Part shown: positions 44,972-52,691 of the stretch, in pieces | Numbering within the stretch: position 1 is the first letter of the stretch | Layout: each line of letters opens with the position of its first letter | Source of the DNA: Streptomyces violaceoruber | Lineage (GTDB): Bacteria > Actinomycetota > Actinomycetes > Streptomycetales > Streptomycetaceae | DNA length: 52,691 bases | Direction of reading: 5' to 3' | Assembly (NCBI GenBank): GCA_000720805.1 | Contig: JODI01000060.1 | Span: forward strand, 1 to 52,691 | Notes under the pieces: generated by a model | The model's database searches: none | Told to the model about the DNA's origin: nothing | The model's input: only the letters and a program-made list of their open reading frames with translations | Translations under genes and position numbers: made by a program

Positions 44972-46156
44972 CTACAGCCACTCCCCCTCCAGGGCGGTGG
45001 CGGTGAGGCCCGGTGCCGCCGCGTACAGGACGGCGCGACTGCCCGGCTTCTGCCCGGCGTCGTGCGCCCGCCTGAGGATGTCGAACACGGCGGCGCCTCC
45101 GCGGTTGCCGCTGGTGTAGCTGTCCCGGCTGTAGTCCAGCAGCCCCGACGGCCATGCGTCGGGCATCGTCTGCTCCATGTACTCCAGCACCCGGGTCCCG
45201 CCGGGGTGTGCGAGCAGCACGTCGGGGTGCCAGGAGTCGGGGTCGTCCTGGTAACGGACGCGCAGCCACTCCCACATCGCGGTGACCGTCTCCTGTACGG
45301 CGCGCGGCCCGCGCCGGTCCATCACGAAGTGGTTGCCGTCCGCCCGCGTCTCCAGGCGGTGCAGGTCCTGGGTGCCGGGCAGGGTGTGGTGCCAGGCGGA
45401 ATCCAGCCGCAGCACCGACTCGCGTCTCGGGCGTCCCGTGACCACCGCGGCGACCGCGGTGTCCGCGAACAGCAACCGGACGATCAGGGACTCGATGGTG
45501 TCGTCCGCGGGCTGGTAGGTCGTGCTCAGTGCCTCCGCGATCACGACCAGGACCACCCGATCGGGGTCCGCGGCCACGAGATCCGCCGCCAGGGCCAGGG
45601 AGCGGGTCCCCGCGATACAGGCCCACTGCGTGGCCGGCAGCAGCATCACGTCATCGCGGAGATCGAGCCTGTTGGTCAGGGCGATGTCCAGACCCGGCAG
45701 CGCCGGGGTGGTGGAGTGACTGGTGATCAGGCAGTCGACGTCCGCGACGTCCAGCCCGGCTGTCTGCAGGGCACCGCGCGCCGCGTGCTCCCCGTAGGCC
45801 TGCACGGCCTCCCAGGCCGGCGCGGTGCGCTCCTGGACGGTCTGCGGCGCGGGTATCGCCTCGAGGGCGGCGATCACGCGGTCCACGTCCTGCTGGGTGA
45901 ACCCGTCGCGTGCCAGCGCCTCTTGGGCGGGCCCGACGCCGACCGCGCGCAGGGCGTTGCCGTTGCCGGGCGCGACGGCGGTCTCCAGCGGCAGCATCCA
46001 CCCACGGGTCTCGATGCCCGTACTGGCCGCGATGCCGTCGATCCGCGGCGCCCACGCCGCGTGCGGGTGCCGGTCGCGCACCTCCGCCACGATCTGGCTG
46101 GTCTCGACGGTGTGCTCGCCGTGTATCACGGCAGGAGGGCAGAGATAAGCGGCCAT
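44972..46156 (-). CDS. Type III polyketide synthase (chalcone/stilbene synthase fold)
   Basis: 394 residues with the Cys-His-Asn triad of thiolase-fold synthases: C180 in ATQWACIAGTRSLALAADLV, H317 in LLAHPGGTRVLEYM and N351 in YTSGNRGGAAVFDIL. The spacing is that of type III PKSs rather than FabH. Around Cys180 it reads WACIAG instead of the common G-C-x-G-G/A, and residues about 100-130 contain an added segment, so it is divergent from germicidin- and RppA-type enzymes. Such enzymes extend an acyl-CoA with malonyl-CoA to pyrones or phenols. No tailoring genes flank it. The ATG at 46156 is preferred over a GTG nine bases upstream. Confidence 0.85.
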   Translation of the reverse strand: MAAYLCPPAVIHGEHTVETSQIVAEVRDRHPHAAWAPRIDGIAASTGIETRGWMLPLETAVAPGNGNALRAVGVGPAQEALARDGFTQQDVDRVIAALEAIPAPQTVQERTAPAWEAVQAYGEHAARGALQTAGLDVADVDCLITSHSTTPALPGLDIALTNRLDLRDDVMLLPATQWACIAGTRSLALAADLVAADPDRVVLVVIAEALSTTYQPADDTIESLIVRLLFADTAVAAVVTGRPRRESVLRLDSAWHHTLPGTQDLHRLETRADGNHFVMDRRGPRAVQETVTAMWEWLRVRYQDDPDSWHPDVLLAHPGGTRVLEYMEQTMPDAWPSGLLDYSRDSYTSGNRGGAAVFDILRRAHDAGQKPGSRAVLYAAAPGLTATALEGEWL

Positions 46157-46670
46157 GGTGGGCACCTTTCCGAGGGAACAAGGAGGAACGTCACGAGGAC
46201 TGAGTCATGGGCTGCTGTGCGACTTCGCGCCCATGCCGATGGGCTCCACTGCGGGAGTCGCCATCCCGGTCGAGCATGGAGGCCAAATGGACATTTCCGC
46301 TGTGATGCGCACAACTTGGGCGCCCATTGAGGGCGTGATACGGCACACACCGCTGAACCGGGGGCCCGCGCGGCGGTTCCAAAGGTCTTATCGACGCACC
46401 GTCAGCCAACGGGGCGGGTCCATTCGCCCGGGCGCGCACCGCCGAAGCGGACCGGTTGTCGGGCCCGCGCTGACGGCCTCAGCGGAGGCGGCCCTGCCGC
46501 AGGCATCCCGGCTGATGACGCGACACGGCATCGACCGGTGCGGTCACGCTCACCGGGCGGCTGGGGCGGCGCCATGACGCAGCAACTCGGCTCCACCCAA
46601 CTCGGCGCAGTCGGAGTCCCCAGGGAACCCCGAACGACTCATAGCTGCGCCGCATCAATTCCCTGATTCG
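46157..46670. other. 514 bases without a gene: PKS promoter region and kinase 3' flank
   Basis: AAATG-GA-CATTT (46285-46296) is a small inverted repeat about 130 bases upstream of the PKS start and may be a regulator site. The rest looks non-coding on both strands. Confidence 0.5.
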
Positions 46671-47783
46671 CTACCTGTCAGCGCGCGCGGTTGTCACGGG
46701 TAGTTCCACAGTGATGTGGATCCCACCGGCGGAGCGCGGGGTGAGGGTGAGGGTTCCGTCGTGCGCGTGCGTGATGGTCTTGACGATGGCCAGGCCGAGG
46801 CCGACGCCTGAGTGGTCGGCGTGTATGCGCTCGGCGCCGCGCTGGAATGGTTCGGTGAGTGTCGACATCAGCTCTGGACTGAGCTTCTCGCCGGTGTTCT
46901 CGACAGTGAGCACCACCGTCTTGGGGCGGACGCCGGTATTGACCCACACGGTGCCCTGTTCGGGCAGGTTGTGGACGATCGCGTTGTGCACGAGGTTCGT
47001 GGTCAGCTGCAGCAGGAGCGCCGGCGATCCGATCGTGGGGGTGATGTCACCGGCGGTCTTCATGGTGACGCCGTGCTTTTCCGCGAGAGGGAGAAGTGTT
47101 TCGGTGGCCTCTTCCACGAGGAGAGACAGGTCGACAGGTTCTCGGGTGAAGGACCTCTGGTCGGCGCGGCTGAGCAGGAGCAGTGCTTCGGTGAGGTTGA
47201 TCGCTCGGGCGTTGACGGCGTGGAGGCGGTCGATGAGTGCGCCGGCGTCGTGGTTCGGATCGGTGCGGGCCACGTCGAGAAGCGCCTTCGAGATCGCCAG
47301 CGGGGTGCGCAACTCGTGGGAGGCGTTGGCTGCGAATCTCTGCTGTTCGGCGACGTGTGCTTCGAGCCGTGCGAGCATCACGTCGAAGGCGTCGGCCAGT
47401 TCGCGGAACTCGTCTTTGCGGCCTGGTAGCCGGATCCGGTGCGAGAGAGATCCGTTCGTGGCCATGCGTGTGGCGCCCGTGATGCCGGTCAGCGGGGCGA
47501 GCATCCGGCCAGCGAGTATCCACCCTCCCAGGAGGCCGAACACCAGCAGTAACGCCAGGACTGCGGCTGCCCTCGGAGCGAACACGTCCAGGAGGGCGGA
47601 CCGGACGGGAAAAACACCGCCTGTGGGCTTGTCATCGGGGTTGATGAGCATCGCACGGTTGGGGACATGGCGCAGGAGGAACACCCACACCGCCGCGAGC
47701 AGCAGGGCGCCGGCGAGCATGAGGAATCCGGCGTAGCTGAGGGTGAGTTTGGCGCGAACGCTCAACCCGGGTGCCCTATCCAC
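46671..47783 (-). CDS. Sensor histidine kinase
   Basis: 370 residues: two membrane segments (about 13-37 and 71-92) with a short 35-residue extracytoplasmic loop, a HAMP linker, the phospho-acceptor His156 in ANASHELRTPLAISKALLD, and an ATPase domain with NLVHNAIVHN (N box), ENTGEKLSP (G1) and GVGLGLAIVKTI (G2). The small sensor loop implies sensing within the membrane or just outside, as in VanS- or cell-wall-stress kinases. It starts at a GTG eight bases inside the regulator gene, so the two are co-translated. Confidence 0.92.
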   Translation of the reverse strand: MDRAPGLSVRAKLTLSYAGFLMLAGALLLAAVWVFLLRHVPNRAMLINPDDKPTGGVFPVRSALLDVFAPRAAAVLALLLVFGLLGGWILAGRMLAPLTGITGATRMATNGSLSHRIRLPGRKDEFRELADAFDVMLARLEAHVAEQQRFAANASHELRTPLAISKALLDVARTDPNHDAGALIDRLHAVNARAINLTEALLLLSRADQRSFTREPVDLSLLVEEATETLLPLAEKHGVTMKTAGDITPTIGSPALLLQLTTNLVHNAIVHNLPEQGTVWVNTGVRPKTVVLTVENTGEKLSPELMSTLTEPFQRGAERIHADHSGVGLGLAIVKTITHAHDGTLTLTPRSAGGIHITVELPVTTARADR

Positions 47784-48471
47784 GCTCGCCTCCCTCGTGT
47801 CCGGCCTCCGGTTGGGTGTCGATGCGGTAGCCGGCCCCTGGCACGGTGGCGATGATCCAGGGTTCGCCGAGGCGCTTGCGCAGTGCCGAGACGGTGATGC
47901 GCACGGCGTTGGTGAACGGGTCGGCGTTCTCGTCCCACGCGCGTTCCAGGAGTTCTTCGGCGCTGACGACACCGCCTCCGGCAGCGACGAGGACTTCGAG
48001 CACGGCGAACTGCTTCCTGGTCAGCGCCACGTAGCGGCCGTCCCGGTAGACCTCTCTGCGGAACGGGTCCAGTCGAAGACCTGCGATCTCCCACACGGGC
48101 GGCCTGTTGTGACCACGTCTGCGGTCGAGCGCTCTGAGCCTGAGCGCGAGTTCTCGGAGTTCGAAGGGTTTCGTGAGGTAGTCGTCGGCGCCGAGTTCGA
48201 ACCCGGAGGCCTTGTCGTCGAGACGGTCGGCTGCGGTGAGCATGAGGATCGGCATGCCGCTGCCGGAGGCGACGATGCCTTTGGCGATCTCGTCACCGGA
48301 CGGCCCGGGAACGTCTCGGTCGAGGACGGCGATGTCGTAGGTGTTGATGCTCAGCAGCTCCAGCGCGGTCTCGCCGTCACCCGCGATGTCGGCCGCGATC
48401 GCCTCCAGGCGCAGGCCATCGCGGATGGCTTCCGCCAGATAGGGTTCATCCTCGACGATCAACACGCGCAT
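47776..48471 (-). CDS. OmpR/PhoB-family response regulator
   Basis: 231 residues: receiver domain with phospho-acceptor D51 in IAVLDRDVPGPSGDE, acidic pocket ED at 7-8 and the conserved Lys in YLTKPFEL, then a winged-helix effector (VALTRKQFAVLEVLV ... NAVRITVSALRKRLG ... GAGYRI). It is the partner of the overlapping histidine kinase. The ATG at 48471 has no ribosome site but a TAGCAT -10 box ends seven bases upstream, indicating a leaderless mRNA. Repeated GGCG(C/T)AT sequences upstream are probable binding sites. Confidence 0.92.
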   Translation of the reverse strand: MRVLIVEDEPYLAEAIRDGLRLEAIAADIAGDGETALELLSINTYDIAVLDRDVPGPSGDEIAKGIVASGSGMPILMLTAADRLDDKASGFELGADDYLTKPFELRELALRLRALDRRRGHNRPPVWEIAGLRLDPFRREVYRDGRYVALTRKQFAVLEVLVAAGGGVVSAEELLERAWDENADPFTNAVRITVSALRKRLGEPWIIATVPGAGYRIDTQPEAGHEGGERG

Positions 48472-48490
48472 GCTGTCGATGCTAGGAGCC

Positions 48491-48526
48491 GGCGCATATC
48501 GTCGGCGTATCGAAAACCGCATACGC
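48491..48526. promoter_or_regulatory. Candidate response-regulator box between the two-component system and the VanY remnant
   Basis: GCGTAT (48505-48510) and ATACGC (48521-48526) form a perfect inverted repeat, and GGCGCATATCG/GGCGTATCG (from 48491 and 48504) are near direct repeats. The cluster overlaps the promoter of the leaderless regulator and lies ahead of the divergent genes, as expected for an OmpR-type site. Confidence 0.5.
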
Positions 48527-48558
48527 GCCGGCAACACCGCGCTGCCTTGACTGGCAGC

Positions 48559-49011
48559 ATGGCTCGAACCCCACCATCAGCGCGAACAACGACCCGCCGG
48601 AGCAACTGGCCCCTTGCCATGGGCCTGATGGACGTCATCGCAGCGATCACCGCGGCCTTTGGCCACCAGTCGCAGAATTCCTCGGACTCCGCTCATACCC
48701 GTGGGCACCCTGGTGCGACCGGCGGGGCTGTCGGTGCCGTTCCCGACGGCGTGACCGCCTTCGACGACGAGATTCCGGCCGCGGCCGATCTCGATCCAGA
48801 TCTGCTCAGGGCTTTCCGCCAGGCTGCAAGGGACGCCGCGGAGGAGGCAGCCGAGTTCCACGTCAACAGCGGCTGGCGTTCCCCGGAGCACCGGAATCAG
48901 CATCTCTGCAGGAGCGAACCCCGGCTTCACGGACTGCGCACCGATGCGAGCGATCGCGGTTGCCCGCGCATGTATGCCGACCCCACCCAGGACCCGAGGA
49001 CGCAGCAGTGA
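48559..49011 (+). pseudogene. VanY-like D-Ala-D-Ala carboxypeptidase, truncated
   Basis: A 150-codon frame. Residues 1-60 are a degenerate leader and linker. Residues about 67-115 (DGVTAFDDEIPAAADLDPDLLRAFRQAARDAAEEAAEFHVNSGWRSPEHRNQHL) match the start of an M15 VanY D,D-carboxypeptidase, including the SGWRSPE substrate loop. Homology then stops at about 48905. The zinc-binding SxHxxGxAxD and EPWH regions are absent, so it cannot be active. The remaining 35 codons are unrelated. It is divergent from the two-component system, as vanY-type genes often are. Its stop overlaps the next gene by GTGA. Confidence 0.75.
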
Positions 49012-50114
49012 CCGGCAGCGAGCGAGGACGGACGACGACGCAGGTGGACCCGGCGCAGACCGGGCAGGGCGGCGCCGTCCCCCGGGACGCCGGCCCAGGT
49101 GCCCTGCGCGCGGGCATCCGCCGGGCGATCCGCATCGGCTCCAGGCCGGAGCCCTGGAAGCGCGGCCTGGTGCCCGCGGCGTTGGCGCTGCTGCTGGGCC
49201 TGTTCATGCTGCTGCACGCGAAGGTCCCGAACCGGATCGGGAACCTCGGCAGCCTGGCGGAGACCTTCCTCCCATGGTTCGGCCTGTTCATCCCGGTGCT
49301 GCTGGCCTTGGCGCTGTGGCGCCGCTCCGCCTCCGCGGTGGCCGCGCTGCTGCTGCCGGTCGTGGTGTGGCTGAACCTCTTCGGCGGGCTGCTCAGTGAC
49401 AAGTCCCACCCCGGCAGCGACCTCACCGTGGTCAGCCACAACGTCGGCGCCGACAACCCCGATCCGGCCGGCACCGCCCGCGACCTGGTCGCCTCCAGCG
49501 CGGACGTACTGGCCCTGGAGGAAATCACCCCGCAGGCGAAGCCGTTGTACGAGAAGGAACTGGCGAAGGCGTACCCGTACCACACGGTGCAGGGCACGGT
49601 CGGGTTGTGGAGCACGCTACCGCTGTCGGACACCCGGCCGGTCGACATCGAGACGGACTACGGACCGCTGGCGGACACCAAACCGGTCGACGTCAAGATG
49701 GCCTACAACCGGGCGCTGCGCACCACGGTGGCCACGGACCAGGGTCCGCTGGCGGTGTATGTGGCCCACCTGGGTTCCGCACGGGTGAATCCCAGGGCGG
49801 GCTTTTGGACAGTCTCGCGGGACAGAGGCGCGCAGGCGCTCGGCAAGGCCGTCGCCGCCGAGCCGAATGAGCGGGTCGTGCTGCTCGGCGACCTGAACGG
49901 CACCACGGACGACCGCGCGTTCGCCGGCCTCACCTCGCAGCTGCGTTCGGCCCAGGCCACGGCCGGGAATGGCTTCGGCTTCAGCTGGCCGGCAAGGTTC
50001 CCGGTGGTGCGGATCGACCAGATCCTGGTCCGTGGCGTGAAGCCGGACAGCTCGTGGTCGCTTCCGGCCACGGGCAGCGACCACCTGCCGGTGGCGGCCG
50101 GAATCAGCTGGTGA
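49008..50114 (+). CDS. Membrane-anchored endonuclease/exonuclease/phosphatase (EEP) family protein
   Basis: 368 residues from a GTG (GAGGACG upstream) that overlaps the preceding frame. Three membrane helices (about 50-70, 85-100 and 105-125) are followed by an extracytoplasmic EEP domain: VVSHNVGADNPDPAG, DVLALEEITPQA, YVAHLGSARVNP, VLLGDLNGTTDD, IDQILVRG and GSDHLPVAAGI. All DNase-I-like metal and catalytic residues (Asn, Glu, His, Asp-x-Asn, Ser-Asp-His) are present. Homologues of this layout are common in actinobacteria beside vanY-like or cell-wall-related two-component systems; the substrate outside the cell may be a lipid or nucleic acid phosphate. Confidence 0.85.
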   Translation: MTGSERGRTTTQVDPAQTGQGGAVPRDAGPGALRAGIRRAIRIGSRPEPWKRGLVPAALALLLGLFMLLHAKVPNRIGNLGSLAETFLPWFGLFIPVLLALALWRRSASAVAALLLPVVVWLNLFGGLLSDKSHPGSDLTVVSHNVGADNPDPAGTARDLVASSADVLALEEITPQAKPLYEKELAKAYPYHTVQGTVGLWSTLPLSDTRPVDIETDYGPLADTKPVDVKMAYNRALRTTVATDQGPLAVYVAHLGSARVNPRAGFWTVSRDRGAQALGKAVAAEPNERVVLLGDLNGTTDDRAFAGLTSQLRSAQATAGNGFGFSWPARFPVVRIDQILVRGVKPDSSWSLPATGSDHLPVAAGISW

Positions 50115-50243
50115 ACACCCCCCGGCTTACGGCGAAGGCAGCCTCGACATCGCCGACGTGCCCCTGGCGTACCAGGGTGCGGCCCAGCTCAGGTGGGCGT
50201 AGCGCTCCACTGGGTTCTCGGTCGATGATCTGACGCAACTGCG

Positions 50244-50299
50244 CCTCGGCACGCCGAGGTTGTACGGAGTTGATCCAGTCCCCACCTGTCTGGGTGGGG
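50244..50299. terminator. Two hairpins between convergent EEP and MarR genes
   Basis: CCTCGGC/GCCGAGG (50244-50250 and 50253-50259) and CCCCACC/GGTGGGG (50280-50286 and 50293-50299) are perfect stems in the gap between convergent genes, which otherwise shows no gene. Confidence 0.55.
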
Positions 50300-50393
50300 C
50301 CCTGGCTCTGAGGCCCGGGCCCAGGTCAATCTCAGGACGCCTTCGCTACCGGGTGGCACCGCGATCGGCCCATCAGGCGGGTTCCTCGTCCGG

Positions 50394-50861
50394 TCAGGCC
50401 GGTTCCTCGTCCAGCTTCGCCACCACCCGGTCGGAGATGTCGGCCAGCGTCCGCAGCTCCGCCGGGGTGACATGGTCCAGGAACAGCTCCCGTACCGCTG
50501 CCACATGCAGCGGAGCCGCCGCCTCGATCGCCACCCGCCCGGCGTCCGTGATCACCACGAACGCTCCCCGCGCGTCCTCGGGGCACTCCTCACGGATCAC
50601 CAGCCCTCGGCCGGCCATCCGCGCGATGTGGTGGGACATCCGGCTCTTCTCCCACTCCAGCGCCCGGGCCAGATCCTGGTACCGCTGCCGGCCGTCCGGC
50701 ACATCCGTCAGGCTGACCAGGACGGCGAAATCCGCGGCCGAGAGCTTCGACTCACTCTGCAACATGCGCGACAGACGGCCCCCCAGCCGCTCATGCAACC
50801 GGACAAAACTCCGCCAGGCGTGCTGCTCCTCCGCCGTCAACCAGCGCACTTCCTCATCCAT
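50394..50861 (-). CDS. MarR-family regulator
   Basis: 155 residues, full MarR length: dimer helices at both ends, winged helix LSAADFAVLVSLTDVPDGRQRYQDLARALEWEKSRMSHHIARMAGRGLVIREECPEDARGAFVVITDAGR. The ATG at 50861 lacks a ribosome site but is preceded by TACACT ending seven bases upstream (leaderless). TGACGGGTCA (50882-50891) is an imperfect palindrome at its promoter. The pirin gene nearby has a strong MarR-like operator and is a likely target. Confidence 0.9.
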   Translation of the reverse strand: MDEEVRWLTAEEQHAWRSFVRLHERLGGRLSRMLQSESKLSAADFAVLVSLTDVPDGRQRYQDLARALEWEKSRMSHHIARMAGRGLVIREECPEDARGAFVVITDAGRVAIEAAAPLHVAAVRELFLDHVTPAELRTLADISDRVVAKLDEEPA

Positions 50862-50985
50862 ACAAGCGAGTGTAGAGGAGTTGACGGGTCACCCACTGGA
50901 GCGGGCGGACGGGGCCGTCGCCGCCGCGCGGGCCACTCCTACGGCCCGATATTTTCGGCCGGCTCAGATGACACATCAATGGCCT

Positions 50986-51323
50986 TCAGCCCAGCTGGGC
51001 CTCCAGCCACCGCATGATCTCGGGGGTCACGGGATCGGCGATGTCGGTGAACTCGTCATGCCTCTTCAGGAACGTGGCCACGTACGGGCACACAGGCACG
51101 ATCCGCTTCCCCGAGGCACGCGTGTCGGTGAGCGCCTGCCGCACCAGCTGTGCGGCCAGGCTTGTCCGGCGTAGGCGTCGCCGACCTCCGTATGGAAGAA
51201 CACGCGCTGCTCGCCGTGGTCGCGGTACTCGGTCAGGCCGGCACGCTTGCCGTCGACCACGATCTCGTACCGATGGTGTGCGTCCACCCGCTCGACGACC
51301 GGGGCGGCAGATGGCTGGCTCAT
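50986..51323 (-). pseudogene. Small GNAT-type acetyltransferase (YjdJ-like), single-base frameshift
   Basis: From the ATG at 51323 the frame reads VERVDAHHRYEIVVDGKRAGLTEYRDHGEQRVFFHTEVGDAYAGQ, then homology jumps to the neighbouring frame as LAAQLVRQALTDTRASGKRIVPVCPYVATFLKRHDEFTDI. This is the compact N-acetyltransferase-like domain of about 100 residues. Adding one G after position 51160 (CAAGGCCTGG in place of CAAGCCTGG on the coding strand) restores the frame. It may be a real recent mutation or a sequencing error. Confidence 0.75.
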
Positions 51324-51344
51324 GAGGTGCCCTTCTGAGAGAGA

Positions 51345-52334
51345 TCAGCGACGCGGCGGGTTGCGGCGCGGCCTGATGGTGGCGTTGGGGAGGGAGGGCG
51401 CAGGGAGACGGCCCCCGGGGAATCCCTCGATCGTGCCGAAGCGGTCCGAAGCGGCTTCCCAGTCCTCTCGGGCCTCGACGATGTCCTCGTGAGTGCGGCC
51501 GATGAAGTTCCACCACATGACGATCTCCTCCTCGAACGGGGTGCCTCCGAGCAGAATCGTCCGCGCCGGACCGTCCGACTCGTTCGTCAGGGTCAACGCG
51601 TCGGCACCCGGCGGGACATAGCCCAGCTCCGCCCGGTGCAGCAGGGTGTCGGCCACGCGGACGTCCCCGCTGTCCACGAGAACGCCGTGCTCGAAGTCGG
51701 GATCGACAGGGACGGTGATCGCCGTACGCGGTTCGAGGATGATCTCGGCGCCGAGCAGCGGTGTGAACGTCCGCACCGGAGAGACCTCACCGGCGAGCGA
51801 GCCGAGAAAGACCCTGATCTCGGCCCCCTTCATGCGCACCGGCCCAGGGACGTGGTGCTGGAAGTCCCGTCGTGCGTTGCGGTGCTCTTCCGACAGTGCC
51901 ACCCACAACTGGACGCCGTGGACGACGGTCGTGCGCGGGGTGGAGACCTCCGAGTGGGCGATGCCGTACCCGCCCGTCATGAGGTTGATCTCTCCGGGGC
52001 GCACCAAGGCATGAGTGCCGAGCGTGTCGCGGTGCTCGACCTCCCCGCTGAACAGCCAGGTCACCGTCTGCAGCCCGCTGTGCGGGTGCGGGGGCAGCGC
52101 CATGCCGCCCCCGTCGGTGACCTTGTCGGGACCGTAGTGGTCGGCGAAACACCAGGCTCCGATCAGCGTCCGGTCCCGCTGCGGCAGCGTCCGCCGCACC
52201 GTCATCGAACGCGGTCCACCCAGGGGTACGTCCCGTGCGGAGAGCACGTCGATCCGTGACACGCCGGCCGGCCGCACGTCGTCGACCGGCGCCCCGCTTC
52301 TCATCACCGTCGGCTCAGCTTCGACATTGCTCAC
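51345..52334 (-). CDS. Pirin-family protein
   Basis: About 329 residues, double cupin. The N-terminal domain keeps the metal ligands in LPPHPHSGLQTVTWLFSGEVEHRD (His, His) and GIAHSEVS (His, Glu), so it probably binds iron; some bacterial pirins act as quercetinases or as redox-responsive binding partners. The GTG at 52334 is chosen because GAGAGGTGG lies at good distance; a GTG nine bases upstream is also possible. A clear MarR-type palindrome sits in its promoter. Confidence 0.9.
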   Translation of the reverse strand: MSNVEAEPTVMRSGAPVDDVRPAGVSRIDVLSARDVPLGGPRSMTVRRTLPQRDRTLIGAWCFADHYGPDKVTDGGGMALPPHPHSGLQTVTWLFSGEVEHRDTLGTHALVRPGEINLMTGGYGIAHSEVSTPRTTVVHGVQLWVALSEEHRNARRDFQHHVPGPVRMKGAEIRVFLGSLAGEVSPVRTFTPLLGAEIILEPRTAITVPVDPDFEHGVLVDSGDVRVADTLLHRAELGYVPPGADALTLTNESDGPARTILLGGTPFEEEIVMWWNFIGRTHEDIVEAREDWEAASDRFGTIEGFPGGRLPAPSLPNATIRPRRNPPRR

Positions 52335-52356
52335 CGGGACCACCTCTCACGGAGTC

Positions 52357-52374
52357 TAGTTGTTACATCAACTA
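52357..52374. promoter_or_regulatory. MarR-type operator TAGTTGttacatCAACTA
   Basis: A perfect 6+6 inverted repeat with a six-base centre, in a notably AT-rich stretch 23 bases upstream of the pirin start, where the promoter should be. Its size and sequence are typical of MarR-family sites. The MarR protein encoded about 1.5 kb away on the same strand is the nearest candidate. Confidence 0.65.
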
Positions 52375-52418
52375 TCATGCCATGATCATAGAGGGAAGGG
52401 CCCCGTCGTGGGCCCGGG

Positions 52419-52691
52419 TCAGCCCAGGCCATCGGCTCCCACGGTCACGGCGGATTCGTCGAGGAGGGCGTCGGTGACGGGCTGTGGACGGCCGTGGAGG
52501 TCGAGGCCCGGGGTGGCCTCCTTGTACCAGGACTCGATGACGGCGTTGCCCCAGAAGTCGCGGCGGCGGTCGTCGCGCACGTTCCAGCCGACGATGTCGG
52601 CCGCGCGTAGTACCTGGTGGGACTCGTGGGTGGCCACCCCGAGGTGGTGCAGGCGGGGGCCGGCCCCGCCGGTGAAGGCGACGTCGTGGAC
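52419..52691 (-). CDS. Extradiol dioxygenase/VOC-family protein, C-terminal part (runs off the window)
   Basis: Only the last 90 residues are inside the window; the gene begins beyond its right edge. The visible part reads VHDVAFTGGAGPRLHHLGVAT, the metal-binding His strand of catechol-2,3-dioxygenase-like VOC domains, then VIESWYKEATPGLDLHGRPQPVTDALLDESAVTVGADGLG. An internal GTG could be mistaken for a start. Function as a catechol-type ring-cleavage enzyme is likely but cannot be confirmed from this fragment. Confidence 0.65.
   Translation of the reverse strand, partial: VHDVAFTGGAGPRLHHLGVATHESHQVLRAADIVGWNVRDDRRRDFWGNAVIESWYKEATPGLDLHGRPQPVTDALLDESAVTVGADGLG

Noticed and set aside
46155..46577. 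140-codon plus-strand frame opposite the PKS promoter
   Set aside because: No domain, erratic composition and start overlapping the divergent PKS start codon.

Overview
The window is high-GC actinobacterial DNA and almost certainly chromosomal Streptomyces. The signs are strong G/C bias at third codon positions, frequent GTG starts, chains of genes joined by 4-base GTGA/ATGA overlaps, regulator genes with apparently leaderless transcripts, and typical gene families (ROK and LacI sugar regulators, a PAS-GAF-SpoIIE phosphatase, a type III polyketide synthase, a long two-part GAPDH). I see about 46 intact or partial protein genes, three broken ones, one degraded insertion sequence with a small nested element, several tandem repeats and a number of candidate operators and terminators. 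I see no rRNA, tRNA or CRISPR array.

Left part (1-9.8 kb, mostly minus strand): a GntR regulator, asparagine permease and asparaginase operon; uppP; a fluoride-channel operon in which one CrcB is fused in frame to a DUF190 domain; an SMP-30-like protein with an ArsR-like regulator; and a GH42 beta-galactosidase divergent from a LacI regulator. At 11.1-13.9 kb a MarR gene is followed by an IS630-type remnant that itself carries a 152-bp element with terminal inverted repeats, then a TetR/Dabb-protein pair sharing a perfect 16-bp palindrome.

At 14.1-24.1 kb lies a sulfonate assimilation locus: a LysR regulator, a 28-residue cysteine-containing leader peptide that is probably leaderless, a candidate attenuator hairpin, then hydrolase, sulfurtransferase, ssuC, ssuB, ssuA, ssuD, a second ssuA-like lipoprotein, an acyl-CoA-dehydrogenase-like flavoprotein and a GlcD-like FAD oxidase. 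A shared terminator separates it from a SseB-like gene, and gap follows.

At 27.1-36.0 kb is the most interesting locus: a tightly coupled operon with a CUT1 sugar importer, carboxylesterase, ROK repressor, a pyranose-2-oxidase-like GMC flavoenzyme, a cytidine-deaminase-fold enzyme and a xylose-isomerase-like TIM barrel. The gene content suggests import, de-esterification, sugar-ring oxidation and cleavage of a glycoside, perhaps one carrying an amino-substituted base. This is inference.

The right part (36-52.7 kb) is more mixed: PAP2 phosphatase, YihY membrane protein, HxlR/SDR pair, HAD and GNAT enzymes, a frameshifted maleylpyruvate-isomerase-like gene, the SpoIIE-type phosphatase, a type III PKS, a two-component system divergent from a truncated VanY-like peptidase and an EEP-family hydrolase, then MarR, a frameshifted acetyltransferase, a pirin with a clear operator, and the C-terminal end of an extradiol-dioxygenase-like protein running off the window.
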